A DNA stretch of 64,000 nucleotides from HR10 sp964615335 (GTDB taxonomy: Bacteria > Acidobacteriota > Blastocatellia > HR10). Positions 8,745 through 17,021 of this stretch are shown here, piece after piece (positions within the stretch are counted from its first letter, which is position 1; each line of letters starts with the position of its first letter). Under the pieces are notes generated by a model. The model searched no databases, was not told the origin of the DNA, and saw only the letters and a list, made by a program, of their open reading frames with translations. Position numbers and translations under genes: made by a program. The DNA is taken from contig CAZTMT010000001.1 in NCBI GenBank assembly GCA_964615335.1, forward strand, positions 434,001 through 498,000. The letters run 5' to 3'.

Positions 8745-9340
8745 GCGGTGGAGGACAGCCCGGGGTGAGGCGACAGCGGAACTCTAGGAATCCCAATGGG
8801 ACAAAATTTCATTCCACAGAGAGCCCTCGAAAAGGGCAACAGAAAATAGCCTAGGGTGGAGCGGCAGCGGACCCCATTGAGACCAAACTCCCACAGAGAG
8901 CCCTCGAAGAGGGCGACAGAAAATAGCCTGGGGTGGAGCACGAGCGAAACCCCAGGACACGGGGTCCCAATTATTCCTCCCCGAGCCCGCGGAGCGGGCG
9001 GCACATTGGGGCAGAAGCCGGACAAATCGAAGGGCGCCATTCATGTATCCTCCGATGTTGTGACCTGGCGTGTGTGAACCAAACCGGTTGGGTGGCATCC
9101 TGGTGTGTCGCCCCCTTCGGGGGCTCGTGGGGGGATTGGGGGGCCGCGGTTTCCTGGGGCTCGCGCCCCAGGCCCCTTTCGGTCGCCCGCATGCGCGGGC
9201 TCATTGCAGAGAAGGTGTTGTTCTCCCAAACGGGCTATTTTCTGTCGTCCACTCCGTGGGCTCTTGGTAGAGAGGATCATTCTCCCCGTGGGTTCATGCC
9301 CTGCTTTCTTGCTCGCCACAGCCGGACTCTTCGACGACTT
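8745..9340. repeat. Composite palindromic repeat locus 1 (noncoding)
   Basis: The 731-nt gap between the subtilase and the next gene is filled by repeat units. On the left, units of the type GAGCCC-hairpin-GGGCGACA followed by a TAGCCTGGGG...ACCCCAGG arm recur about every 75-90 nt (TAGCCT at 8847 and 8924). On the right the same units appear in reverse orientation (TGTCGCCC-hairpin-GGGCTC at about 9106, 9191 and 9243). Between them is a core from about 8985 to 9110 that is also found at locus 2. The hairpin arms differ between units but keep pairing. Short reading frames here are not credible genes. Confidence 0.8.
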
Positions 9341-9417
9341 TTCAGGAGGCTGTATTTTTGAGTGGTCTTGGAGCTCTGTTCCTTGGGAGGGAGAAATCTC
9401 ATGCGAGGGAGGATGAG

Positions 9418-10260
9418 ATGATGAGCAAAAAGCTTGTGGCCGTGACAATAGGACTGCTTGCAGCGGGCGCTTGGCCGACGGCTGGGCGCTCTCAGTCTGT
9501 GCCCAATGGAGCCGATTTCGAAGCGGTGCTCGTGCGATGCGCCGACGTGACCGTGCCCGGTCCGCTGGGGAACTGTGGGACCGATCCTCTCGCGGGCGGG
9601 AAAGCGGAGATCAAAAAGCAAGGGGATGTGGAGATCATCGTCTTCGGAGCGGCCCCTGGCGCGACATATGATGTCGTTTATCAGTCTCTGGACGGCTCCA
9701 CCGTGCTTTCTCTGGGGACGCTCGGAACCAATAGCTCAGGCAATGGCGTACTGAAACGGCGAGGGTTTTTCCAGGTCGGCGACACTGGAGCCGGAACGAT
9801 CGTCCTCAAGCGCGACGAGGGCAGTGGGACGCGCGATGAATTCTTGAGCGGATTCGATGCCACTGAAGGCGAGGAGATCGAGAAGTTCGAAGCGGGCCTC
9901 CTCCGATGCTCGGAGGTCACAAAGCCGGGTGGGCTCGTGTCCTGTGGGACAGACCGGCTTCTCATGGGAAAGGCCGAGATAGAAGAGGAAGGAGACGTTG
10001 AGGTAGCCGTCGTGCGGGCCGAGCCGAATCAGACGTATGAGGTCGTCTACCGATCTCCTGATGGTTCGAACGAGGAACCGTTGGGCCCCCTCATGACGAA
10101 CCGGGCCGGAAATGGGAAGGTGAAGCTCCCGGGTTTCTTTTCCGGGCAGATCGGCTCCGGAAACATCATCCTGAAGCGGAACGGTCAGGATCAATTTGTG
10201 ACGGGATTCAAGGTGAATCAGGGAGGCAATGGCCGTGGGCGCGGCCGTGGGGGCCGATAA
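9418..10260 (+). CDS. Exported protein of two tandem ~113-residue domains, function unknown
   Basis: The 280-aa protein has a signal peptide (MMSKKLVAVTIGLLAAGAWPTAGRSQ) and two homologous domains, about residues 34-146 and 157-269. Each begins FEA-L-RC, has a CGTD motif with two conserved Cys likely to form a disulfide, then KAEI...GDVE, TY-VVY-S-DGS, a Gly/Asn turn and a closing IILKR/IVLKR strand. The C-terminus is a short basic Gly/Arg tail (GRGRGRGGR). Start: tandem ATGs at 9418/9421 behind GAGGGAGG. I do not recognise the family. The regular strand-turn pattern suggests a beta-sandwich. It stands alone between repeat locus 1 and the ABC operon. Confidence 0.75.
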   Translation: MMSKKLVAVTIGLLAAGAWPTAGRSQSVPNGADFEAVLVRCADVTVPGPLGNCGTDPLAGGKAEIKKQGDVEIIVFGAAPGATYDVVYQSLDGSTVLSLGTLGTNSSGNGVLKRRGFFQVGDTGAGTIVLKRDEGSGTRDEFLSGFDATEGEEIEKFEAGLLRCSEVTKPGGLVSCGTDRLLMGKAEIEEEGDVEVAVVRAEPNQTYEVVYRSPDGSNEEPLGPLMTNRAGNGKVKLPGFFSGQIGSGNIILKRNGQDQFVTGFKVNQGGNGRGRGRGGR

Positions 10261-10300
10261 TTCACCCTGTTACCGGGGGGGGGTTGAAACTGCTCCCTAA

Positions 10301-10510
10301 GAAGTTGACGACACGGGACAGATCGGTTGGTTATTCTATCCACATGAAGCTGAGCGAATTGCGCTCGCTCTGGCCGGGCAGGGGGCCGGCCAGCTACCGC
10401 CAGTTCGGCGGGAAGTGACGCCTGTGGAGATGGGAGGTTGCAGGCCGTAAGGCCAGTGCCCGTCGATGAAGCAGGAAGCAACCAAGACAAGTGTCATGGG
10501 ACATTTGTCT
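10301..10510 (+). pseudogene. Probable 3' remnant of an IS200/IS605-family TnpB gene
   Basis: The 400-nt gap 10261-10660 has no intact gene. In one frame it reads RREVTPVEMGGCRP (ending at 10447), a TAA at 10448-10450, then GQCPSMKQEATK. A TPVE motif followed shortly by a KQEA motif is typical, from memory, of TnpB C-terminal tails, where the gene overlaps its guide RNA. Strong hairpins lie here: CTGGCCGG/CCGGCCAG (10370-10393) and GCCCCG/CGGGGC (10548-10569). The RuvC and zinc-finger parts are absent upstream, so it is a decayed end. A 24-codon frame at 10344-10418 is not supported as a gene. Confidence 0.4.
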
Positions 10511-10660
10511 ATGAGTTGCAGAACGGATTTTCCCCCCCTGTATCTCAGCCCCGTTCGCACGAGCGGGGCGATTTCTTTCTCACCCCGCATGGGCGCGTGG
10601 AGTTTGGACAAGCCTCACTGGGGTCGAGCACTGCGGTTCTGTCCCCAGGTTTCTGTGGGA

Positions 10661-11539
10661 TCACAGAAGGCCTTTCGCTCGGAGGAACTCCCGGATGACC
10701 TCGCGCGGGTCGCGGTGTTCTCCGTCCACGGCATAGTTCAAGCGGCGCATCTCTTCAGCCGAGAGGCATCCTCCCAACTGTTCTAGAGCAGCGCGCACTT
10801 CCGGATGGCGGCGCAGGATCTCGGCGCGAACGAGGGGGACGGCATCGTAGGGAGGGAAATAGTGACGGTCGTCTTCCAGGACGGCGAGATCCAGGGCGGC
10901 GATCAGGCCATCGGTCGAATTCCCGGCCACGACATCCACCTGGCGCTCCCGCAGGGCGCGATAGAGCAGGCCGAGATCCATGATGCGCGGAGGCTCGGCG
11001 AAGCGTAAACCGTAAGTTCGGGCCAATCCCGGAAAGCCATCGGCGCGCTCCATGAATTCATAGCCGAAGCCGGCGCGCCAGTGCGGAGCCTGCCGCGCCA
11101 GATCTGAGATCGTGCGCAGCTTCAAGCGGCGGGCCTCTTCGCCGCGCACGACCAGAGCGAAGGTGTTCTCGAAACCCAGAGGTTTCAGCCACTCGATGTC
11201 GAATTGCGCGCGGTAGACGTCACGCACCTGCCGATAAGCCTCTTGCGAATCGCGCACGGGCTCGCGTTTGAGGATCGCCGTGAGGGCCGTTCCCGTGTAC
11301 TCGACGTAGGCATCAATCTGCCCGGAGACGATCGCCCGGTGGCAGACGAACGTCCCGCCGAGATTCAGGCGTCGCTGCACGGGGAGCGAAGTCTTCGCCT
11401 CAAGGTATTGCGCGAGCAGCTCGCCCAGAAGGATCTGTTCGGTGAAATTCTTCGAGCCGATGACGAGGCGCTCCGATCTCACGGAGCAGGAGGGAACGAG
11501 CGCGAGGAAGGCCATCAGAAGTCCCAGGATGCGGCTCAT
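10661..11539 (-). CDS. ABC transporter substrate-binding lipoprotein, osmoprotectant/quaternary-amine type
   Basis: The 292-aa protein has a lipoprotein-like leader (GLLMAFLALVPSC) and then LVIGSKNFTEQILLGELLAQ; GSKNFTEQ is the hallmark of glycine-betaine/choline/carnitine-binding proteins (OpuAC/ProX group). Further family features are YVEYTGTAL and VVAGNSTDGLIAALDL. It should capture a quaternary amine in the periplasm and deliver it to the permease encoded just upstream. The start ATG overlaps the permease stop (ATGA at 11539-11536), so it is the last gene of a three-gene operon. The exact ligand cannot be read from sequence. Confidence 0.87.
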   Translation of the reverse strand: MSRILGLLMAFLALVPSCSVRSERLVIGSKNFTEQILLGELLAQYLEAKTSLPVQRRLNLGGTFVCHRAIVSGQIDAYVEYTGTALTAILKREPVRDSQEAYRQVRDVYRAQFDIEWLKPLGFENTFALVVRGEEARRLKLRTISDLARQAPHWRAGFGYEFMERADGFPGLARTYGLRFAEPPRIMDLGLLYRALRERQVDVVAGNSTDGLIAALDLAVLEDDRHYFPPYDAVPLVRAEILRRHPEVRAALEQLGGCLSAEEMRRLNYAVDGEHRDPREVIREFLRAKGLL

Positions 11540-12192
11540 GGGCGCACCTCCGGTCGCAAACCTTTGGGCGTGAGCTTGCGCTCGAGCGCGCCCAGCAGGG
11601 AATCGGCCAGAAGTGCCAGCAGTGCAGCCGGGATGGCACCGGCGAGGATGAGCGCGTTATCCACCATAGCGACGCCTCGGAAGATGAAGACGCCCAGCCC
11701 TCCGGCTCCAATAGCTGCGGCGATCGTCGCCGTGCCGATAGAGACTACAAGCGCGATGCGCACGCCGGCCAGGATCACGCTCCGAGCCAGCGGGATCTCG
11801 ACGCGCCAGAGGAGCTGTCGGTCCGTCATTCCCATGGCAAGGGCCGCCTCGCGGATCGCCGGATCTATGGCCATGATGCCCGCATAGGTGTTGCGCACGA
11901 TCGGCAGAAGGGCATAGAGCACCAGCGCGACGATCGCCGTGCGAGATCCGATCCCTCCGATGGCCGGCAGAGGGATGAGGAAGCCAAAGAGCGCCAGGCT
12001 GGGGATCGTCTGCGTGACGTTCACAAATCCGAGCACCGGCTTGCGGAGTCGCGGACGTCGCGTGAGCGCGATGCCTAGAGGAAAGCCGATGCCGACGGCC
12101 AGCCCCGTGGAGATCATCGCCAGCGCGAGATGCTCCAGCGTGAGCTGCCAGACTTCGCGATGGTAGCGAAGGAGAAAGTCGCTCACCGACAT
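11536..12192 (-). CDS. ABC transporter permease, osmoprotectant type
   Basis: The 218-aa inner-membrane protein starts MSVSDFLLRYHREVWQLTLE and has about five to six hydrophobic helices. The coupling-loop region EAALAMGMTDRQLLWRVEIPLA is the EAA motif that contacts the ATPase. PLGIALTRRP and GAGGLGVFIFRG are typical of OpuBB/OpuCB-like permeases. The start at 12192 is 7 nt after the ATPase stop; longer in-frame extensions run inside the ATPase gene. Usual family length is about 210-230 aa. It forms the translocation channel with the ATPase and the lipoprotein. Confidence 0.88.
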   Translation of the reverse strand: MSVSDFLLRYHREVWQLTLEHLALAMISTGLAVGIGFPLGIALTRRPRLRKPVLGFVNVTQTIPSLALFGFLIPLPAIGGIGSRTAIVALVLYALLPIVRNTYAGIMAIDPAIREAALAMGMTDRQLLWRVEIPLARSVILAGVRIALVVSIGTATIAAAIGAGGLGVFIFRGVAMVDNALILAGAIPAALLALLADSLLGALERKLTPKGLRPEVRP

Positions 12193-12199
12193 AGTCGTC

Positions 12200-12973
12200 T
12201 CATCCTTCTCCCTGCGCCAGGGAGGATTCCGCGCGGAGGATCTGAAGGAAACGGCGGGCTTCTTCGTGCTCAAGACCGAGGAATTCTCGGGGCGAGCAGA
12301 GGGCCAGGAGTCGGCCTTCGGAAAAGAGCGCGATGCGCGTCGCCAGGGCGAAGGCCTCGCGCACATCGTGAGTGACAAAGAGCGTCGTTTTGCGCAGGCG
12401 CTCGTGAAGCCGGTGAAATTCCGCCCGCAGCTCCCAGCGCGTGATCGGATCCAGAGCCCCGAACGGTTCGTCCAGAAGCAGAATGGGGGGATCGGCGGCG
12501 AGCGCGCGCGCGACGCCCACGCGTTGGCGCTGCCCGCCGCTCAGCTCGTGGGGGTATCGGCGAGCGAACGCCTCCGGATCCAGGCCCACCAGGTGCAGAA
12601 GCTCATACGTGCGCGCTCGTGTGCGCGCTCGATCCCATCCTTCGAGCGTGGGGATGAGCCCGATGTTCTCCTCCACAGTGAGATGCGGAAAGAGGCCGAC
12701 TTCCTGAATGACGTATCCGATGCGGCGTCGGAGCCCAATGGGATCCCAGGCCGTCGTCGGGCGGCCCTGGACCAGCACTTCGCCTTCGGTCGGCAGAAGG
12801 AGCCGATTGATGAGCTTCAGCGTTGTCGTCTTGCCCGAGCCGCTGCGCCCCAGCAGCACGAGCAGCTCTCCGCGTCGCACCTGGAAAGAGAGCGTCGTGA
12901 CGCGCCGCGCCTCTCCCTGGGGATGATAACTCACGTTTCGAAATTCGATGATGACCTCGTCGCTTATCAGCAT
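12200..12973 (-). CDS. ABC transporter ATP-binding protein, osmoprotectant/proline-betaine type
   Basis: The 257-aa protein starts MLISDEVIIEFRNVSYHPQG. It contains Walker A GRSGSGKTT, the Q-loop VIQEVGLFPHLTVEENI, signature LSGGQRQR, Walker B ILLLDEPFGALDP and the switch His in FVTHDVREAFALA. These define a cytoplasmic ABC ATPase; close pairing with an OpuAC-type binding protein makes it an OpuCA/ProV-like subunit. No C-terminal CBS domains are present, unlike many OpuCA proteins, so ionic-strength sensing through CBS is not expected. It is the first gene of the operon, and a TAGAAT box on the minus strand near 13016 may be its -10. A LysR gene diverges immediately upstream. Confidence 0.88.
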   Translation of the reverse strand: MLISDEVIIEFRNVSYHPQGEARRVTTLSFQVRRGELLVLLGRSGSGKTTTLKLINRLLLPTEGEVLVQGRPTTAWDPIGLRRRIGYVIQEVGLFPHLTVEENIGLIPTLEGWDRARTRARTYELLHLVGLDPEAFARRYPHELSGGQRQRVGVARALAADPPILLLDEPFGALDPITRWELRAEFHRLHERLRKTTLFVTHDVREAFALATRIALFSEGRLLALCSPREFLGLEHEEARRFLQILRAESSLAQGEG

Positions 12974-13075
12974 GATGCTGCGCCGTCCCGCTTTCGCCCT
13001 CCCTTGCGGAAGAGTTATTCTAGAGGGCTGAGGAAAAGCCGACAAGGTGTTCGATGACCGAAGAAGGGGCATCTC

Positions 13076-14014
13076 ATGAACCGTCGCCTCTGGAACGAAC
13101 GCATGCTGGATTTGCGTTTGCTGGAGATCTTCTGTGCCGTCTACGAGGAGCGAAGCTTCTCGCGGGCGGCGGCGCGGCTGTATCTCACGCAGCCGACCGT
13201 GAGCGGGCATATTCAGACACTGGAGAGGACCCTGGGCGTGCGGCTCTTCGATCGGCTCGGACGCGACATCCTTCCCACGGCGGCGGGAGAACTGCTCTAT
13301 GAAGATGCGCGGCGTCTGCCGGAGTTGCGGCGGACGATCGCCGAGCGGATGAGCCGATTCCTGGGCCGATTGGAGGGCGAGCTTCGACTGGGCGCGAGCA
13401 CGATTCCGGGAGAGTATCTGGTGCCTGGGATCCTCAAGGGCTTCCGGCACATGTATCCGCAGGTGAAGGTGAGAGTGACGATCTCGGATACAGAGCGCGT
13501 TATCGAGGATGTCGAGCGCGGGCGCGTCGAGCTGGGGATTGTCGGGGCGCGTCGGGAGCATCGCGATCTGGAGTTTCGCGCGTTCGCATCCGATCGCATT
13601 CTTCTGGTCGCGCCGAGCGATCGGCAGTGGGCGGGCACGCGGGTGCTCTCGCTCTCTGCCCTCAAGAGCATGCCCTTGCTCATTCGCGAGCGCGGATCGG
13701 GCACGCGAGCGGTCCTGGAGCAGAAGCTGGCCGAGCTGGGGTGCTCGCTGGAGGAATTCGACATTGTGGCCGAGCTGGGGAGCACGAGCGCCATCAAACA
13801 GGCGGTGATCCAGGGAGTGGGCCTCTCTTTCCTCTCGGCTCTGGCCGTCGAGCATGAGTTGAAATGCCGCCTCCTGCGCGCTGTGCGCCTGCGGGAGCTT
13901 CCCCTGCTCGAGCGCCCGTTCTTCCTCGTGCGCCATCGCCGGCGCACGCTCGCTCCTTTGTCGGAAGCTTTCCTGACCTTCCTGCAGGAGTCAGGCCAAC
14001 GTCGCGCCGGATGA
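13076..14014 (+). CDS. LysR-family transcriptional regulator
   Basis: The 312-aa protein has an N-terminal winged HTH at about residues 10-70 (LRLLEIFCAVYEERSFSRAA, LTQPTVSGHIQTLERTLG, LFDRLGR) and a LysR substrate-binding domain after residue 95 (GELRLGASTIPGEYLVPGIL, ELGIVGARR, GVGLSFLSALAVEHEL). AAGGGG lies six bases before ATG 13076; an internal Met10 is a weaker alternative. It is divergent from the ABC importer with only ~100 nt between starts, the classic layout for a LysR regulator that controls its neighbour and itself. The effector is unknown; regulation of the importer is inferred from position. Confidence 0.88.
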   Translation: MNRRLWNERMLDLRLLEIFCAVYEERSFSRAAARLYLTQPTVSGHIQTLERTLGVRLFDRLGRDILPTAAGELLYEDARRLPELRRTIAERMSRFLGRLEGELRLGASTIPGEYLVPGILKGFRHMYPQVKVRVTISDTERVIEDVERGRVELGIVGARREHRDLEFRAFASDRILLVAPSDRQWAGTRVLSLSALKSMPLLIRERGSGTRAVLEQKLAELGCSLEEFDIVAELGSTSAIKQAVIQGVGLSFLSALAVEHELKCRLLRAVRLRELPLLERPFFLVRHRRRTLAPLSEAFLTFLQESGQRRAG

Positions 14015-14060
14015 CAGAGCGCTCCCGCTTTTCGGAGAGACGCTTTTCGGAAGGGCGGCT

Positions 14061-14089
14061 TTGAAACTCCTGCCCTGGGATGATACACT
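14061..14089 (+). promoter_or_regulatory. Promoter for the nucleotidyltransferase operon
   Basis: TTGAAA (14061-14066), a 17-nt spacer and TACACT (14084-14089) lie about 38 nt before the ATG at 14127, in the gap after the LysR gene. Confidence 0.5.
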
Positions 14090-14126
14090 CATTTCTCCTG
14101 GAAATCGTTGGGGGCGCACGACGCAT

Positions 14127-15176
14127 ATGCAAGCCGTTATCCTGGCCGGAGGAAAAGGGACGCGGATGCGTCCTCTGACGGTTCATGTGCCCAAGCCGGC
14201 AGCTCCGCTGGTGAATCGGCCGTTTCTGTTTTATCAGCTCGATCTTCTCCGCGGAACGGGAGTCCGGGAGGTTCTGGTATGTCTGGCCTATCAACCGCAG
14301 CGGATCGAGCACGTCCTCACCGAGAGCGAAGATTACGAGTTCGCTCTCCGCTATGTCGTCGAGCCGACGCCTCTGGGAACGGCGGGAGCGTTCAAGAACT
14401 GCGAGCCGTATGTGGAAGGGACGACGATCGTGCTCAATGGGGACATTCTGACGGATCTCGATCTGCGGGAGGTCCTGGAGCACCACCGGGAGAGGGGAGC
14501 CGTCGCGACGCTCGTCCTGACGCCGACGGACAATCCATCCGCTTATGGAGTCGTCGAAGTGGGAGATGGAGGGGAGGTGCGGCGCTTCGTCGAGAAGCCG
14601 CGCGCAAGTGAAGTCACGTCGCGCCTGATCAACGCCGGTATTTATGTCCTGGAGCCGCGCGTGCTCTCCTCGATCCCGGAGGGGAAGACGTTCTCTTTCG
14701 AGTACGATCTCTTCCCCTTGCTCCTGGAGCGGGGCGAGCCGGTCTACGGCTACGTGTGGGAGGGATACTGGCGCGATATTGGGACGCCGACCCAGTATCT
14801 GCAGGCGAATCTGGACGTGCTGGCCGGCAAGGTGCGGACCTATTCTCCCGTGCGGCCTCCGCGAGGCGAGCGATTTGATGAATCGGCAGGCATTGACCGG
14901 CTCTCGGTCGTGGATCCCAGTTGTACGGTGAAAGCCGGCGTGGAGATCGTGAACTCCGTCGTGGGACCCCATTGCTTCATCGAGGAGAGGGCGCGAATCG
15001 AAGACTCGGTGATCTGGTCAGCCACGCGCATCGGAGCGCATGCGGAGGTGCGGGGAGCTGTTCTGGGAAAGGGATGCCATGTCGGGCGGGCGGCCCTGGT
15101 CTCGGCGGGAACGTTTCTGGGGGACAAGTCGGTCGTGACCGACTATAGTCTCCTCGGGGGGAGTGAAGAGCGATGA
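14127..15176 (+). CDS. NDP-sugar pyrophosphorylase (mannose-1-phosphate guanylyltransferase-like)
   Basis: The 349-aa protein starts MQAVILAGGKGTRMRPLTVH; AGGKGTRMRPLT is the nucleotide-binding signature of sugar-1-phosphate nucleotidyltransferases. LNGDILTDLDL, VEKPRASE and WRDIGTPTQYL follow. The C-terminal ~110 residues form hexapeptide repeats of a left-handed beta helix (VVGPHCFIEE, ARIEDSVIW, GAVLGKGCHVG). It makes an NDP-hexose from NTP and hexose-1-phosphate; GDP-mannose is most likely given the following phosphohexomutase, but glucose-1-P is possible. The next gene overlaps by 4 nt. No glycosyltransferases are nearby, so the product probably serves general polysaccharide or glycolipid synthesis. 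Confidence 0.87.
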   Translation: MQAVILAGGKGTRMRPLTVHVPKPAAPLVNRPFLFYQLDLLRGTGVREVLVCLAYQPQRIEHVLTESEDYEFALRYVVEPTPLGTAGAFKNCEPYVEGTTIVLNGDILTDLDLREVLEHHRERGAVATLVLTPTDNPSAYGVVEVGDGGEVRRFVEKPRASEVTSRLINAGIYVLEPRVLSSIPEGKTFSFEYDLFPLLLERGEPVYGYVWEGYWRDIGTPTQYLQANLDVLAGKVRTYSPVRPPRGERFDESAGIDRLSVVDPSCTVKAGVEIVNSVVGPHCFIEERARIEDSVIWSATRIGAHAEVRGAVLGKGCHVGRAALVSAGTFLGDKSVVTDYSLLGGSEER

Positions 15177-16627
15177 TCCGATTTGGGACAGATGGATGGC
15201 GGGGGCGCATCGCCGAGGACTTCACCTTCCGGAATGTGGAGATCGTCGCTCAGGCGCTGGCGGATTATCTCGGAGATTCGGGAGGGGGATCCGGGCTCGT
15301 CCTGGTCGGATATGATCGTCGGTTTCTCTCGGAGCATTTCGCCGCGCGCGTGGCGGAAGTGCTTGCAGGCAATGGCCTGGCTGTGGGGCTCTATGGGCGC
15401 GATCTCCCGACGCCGCTGGTCTCCTTCGATGTGCACCGAAGGCGGGCGCGCGCGGGAGTTGTCATCACGGCGAGCCATAATCCCCCCGAGTTTAATGGGT
15501 TCAAAATCAAGGAGGCCTTCGGCGGTTCGGCGCGCCCTGAGGTGACAGCGGCCATTGAGGCGCGGATCGGGCAGTCGGAGCCGCGCCATCTCCCCAAAGA
15601 GTGCGCGGAGGCCGCGGGACTCCTCACCCGGATCGATCCTCCGGATGAGGACTATTTCCGGCGACTGCGCGAGCTGGTGGATCTGGAGGCGATTCGGCAC
15701 GCGCCGTGGCACATCATTGTGGATCCGATGCATGGGACGGCCGATCGCTACATGGAGCGCTTGCTGAGCGGGGGACGCTGTCAGGTGGAGACGATTCGCG
15801 CCGAGCGCGATCCGCTCTTTGGAGGCGTCACCCCGGAGCCCATGCCGCAGAACCTGGGCGCGCTGTGCGAGGCCGTGAGAGCGGCCGGGGCGACTCTCGG
15901 CTTGGCCCATGATGGGGATGGCGATCGTCTGGCCGCCGTCGGGGAGGACGGATCCTTCCTCACGCCGCATCAGATCTTTCCGCTGCTGGTCTGGCATCTG
16001 GTGCGGGAGCGCGGAGAGCAGGGGACGGTTGTGCGCACGTTCTCGCAGAGCGTGCTCGTGGATCGGGTCGCGGAGGCTCTCGGATGTCCCGTGCGCGTCG
16101 TGCCCATTGGGTTCAAGTACATCGCCGATCTCATGCTCGCCGGAGAGGTCCTGATCGGCGGGGAGGAGTCTGGAGGGATCGGCGTGCGCGGATATTTGCC
16201 GGAACGAGATGGGACGTTCGCGGGCCTGCTTTTGCTGGAAGCGCTGATCGCGCGGGGGGAGCTTCCCACGCAGGCCGTGCGCGCGCTCTGGCGGGAGTTC
16301 GGAGAATTCCATTACCGGCGCCAGGATGTGCATATGCCTGTCGGGCGCGGGAAGTCCGTGGTCGCCCATCTGGCGGCCGATCCTCCGGGCCGGATCGCGG
16401 CCTTTCGCGTCGTGGAAGTTCAGACGCTGGACGGGACGAAACTGATCCTGGACGATGCGAGCTGGATCCTCTTCCGACAATCAGGAACGGAGCCGGTCTT
16501 GCGCGTCTACGTGGAAGCGACCTCTCTCCCGAAGCGCGATCAGATGCTGGAGGCCGGACTTCGACTTGTGCAGGACATCGTCCGCCGGATCTCGGAGGAG
16601 ACCCCGGAAGGAGGAGTGAGCGGATGA
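15173..16627 (+). CDS. Phosphoglucomutase/phosphomannomutase family protein
   Basis: The 484-aa protein begins MIRFGTDGWRGRIAEDFTF, as usual for alpha-D-phosphohexomutases. The phosphoserine loop is ITASHNPPEFNG with Ser101. The metal loop is HDGDGDRLAAVG, the sugar-binding loop GGEESGGIG, and the phosphate-binding C-terminus is FRQSGTEPVLRVYVEA. It interconverts hexose-6-P and hexose-1-P in the cytoplasm, feeding the nucleotidyltransferase encoded just upstream. ATGA overlaps at both ends (15173 and 16624) indicate translational coupling. The substrate (glucose or mannose) cannot be settled by eye. Confidence 0.92.
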   Translation: MIRFGTDGWRGRIAEDFTFRNVEIVAQALADYLGDSGGGSGLVLVGYDRRFLSEHFAARVAEVLAGNGLAVGLYGRDLPTPLVSFDVHRRRARAGVVITASHNPPEFNGFKIKEAFGGSARPEVTAAIEARIGQSEPRHLPKECAEAAGLLTRIDPPDEDYFRRLRELVDLEAIRHAPWHIIVDPMHGTADRYMERLLSGGRCQVETIRAERDPLFGGVTPEPMPQNLGALCEAVRAAGATLGLAHDGDGDRLAAVGEDGSFLTPHQIFPLLVWHLVRERGEQGTVVRTFSQSVLVDRVAEALGCPVRVVPIGFKYIADLMLAGEVLIGGEESGGIGVRGYLPERDGTFAGLLLLEALIARGELPTQAVRALWREFGEFHYRRQDVHMPVGRGKSVVAHLAADPPGRIAAFRVVEVQTLDGTKLILDDASWILFRQSGTEPVLRVYVEATSLPKRDQMLEAGLRLVQDIVRRISEETPEGGVSG

Positions 16628-16875
16628 AGCGTGTCATCTGCACCTACTGCAACACGCACATCTACACCTACACGGGACCGGATGATCCCGTGCGTTTCAA
16701 GGCCGAGTATTTCATCCCCACAAGCCCGGCGTATGTGCGGCCTCAGAAAGGAGATCGGATCGCCTGTCCCGAATGTGGGATCGAATTCGTGGCTTTCTCC
16801 AATCAGTTGAGTACGATCCAGATGCTCTCGGATTGGCCCTTTCAGGGGACGGGAATGCAGGAGTGGAAGAAGTGA
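16624..16875 (+). CDS. Small zinc-ribbon-like protein, unknown function
   Basis: The 83-aa protein has two CxxC knuckles, CTYC near residue 6 and CPEC near residue 52, about 45 residues apart, so it probably binds one zinc ion. Between them lies YFIPTSPAYVRPQKGD; the tail GTGMQEWKK is charged. No signal peptide or membrane segment. It begins inside the stop codon of the phosphohexomutase gene and is therefore translated with it. I do not recognise a named family. The coupling suggests a partner or regulator of the sugar-phosphate enzymes, which is an inference. Confidence 0.75.
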   Translation: MKRVICTYCNTHIYTYTGPDDPVRFKAEYFIPTSPAYVRPQKGDRIACPECGIEFVAFSNQLSTIQMLSDWPFQGTGMQEWKK

Positions 16876-16947
16876 GAGAGGGCTGCCAAGCAGAGGCTCG
16901 GGGCTTTTGCCTGTGGAGATGACGCGAAGGCCTTTCGGATACGGCGT

Positions 16948-16977
16948 TTGACAAGTCGGGGAACGAAGGCCTAGAAT
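16948..16977 (+). promoter_or_regulatory. Promoter for the retropepsin-PIN operon
   Basis: A perfect TTGACA (16948-16953), 18-nt spacer and TAGAAT (16972-16977) lie about 45 nt before the GTG start at 17022. Confidence 0.65.
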
Positions 16978-17021
16978 TTCCCTCGGCTTGAAGCGGGATC
17001 AGACGGTGGTCAGGGGGAGAC

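Noticed and set aside
10344..10418. 24-codon frame in the gap after the two-domain protein
   Set aside because: Too short, without a ribosome site, and lying in the TnpB-like remnant in another frame.
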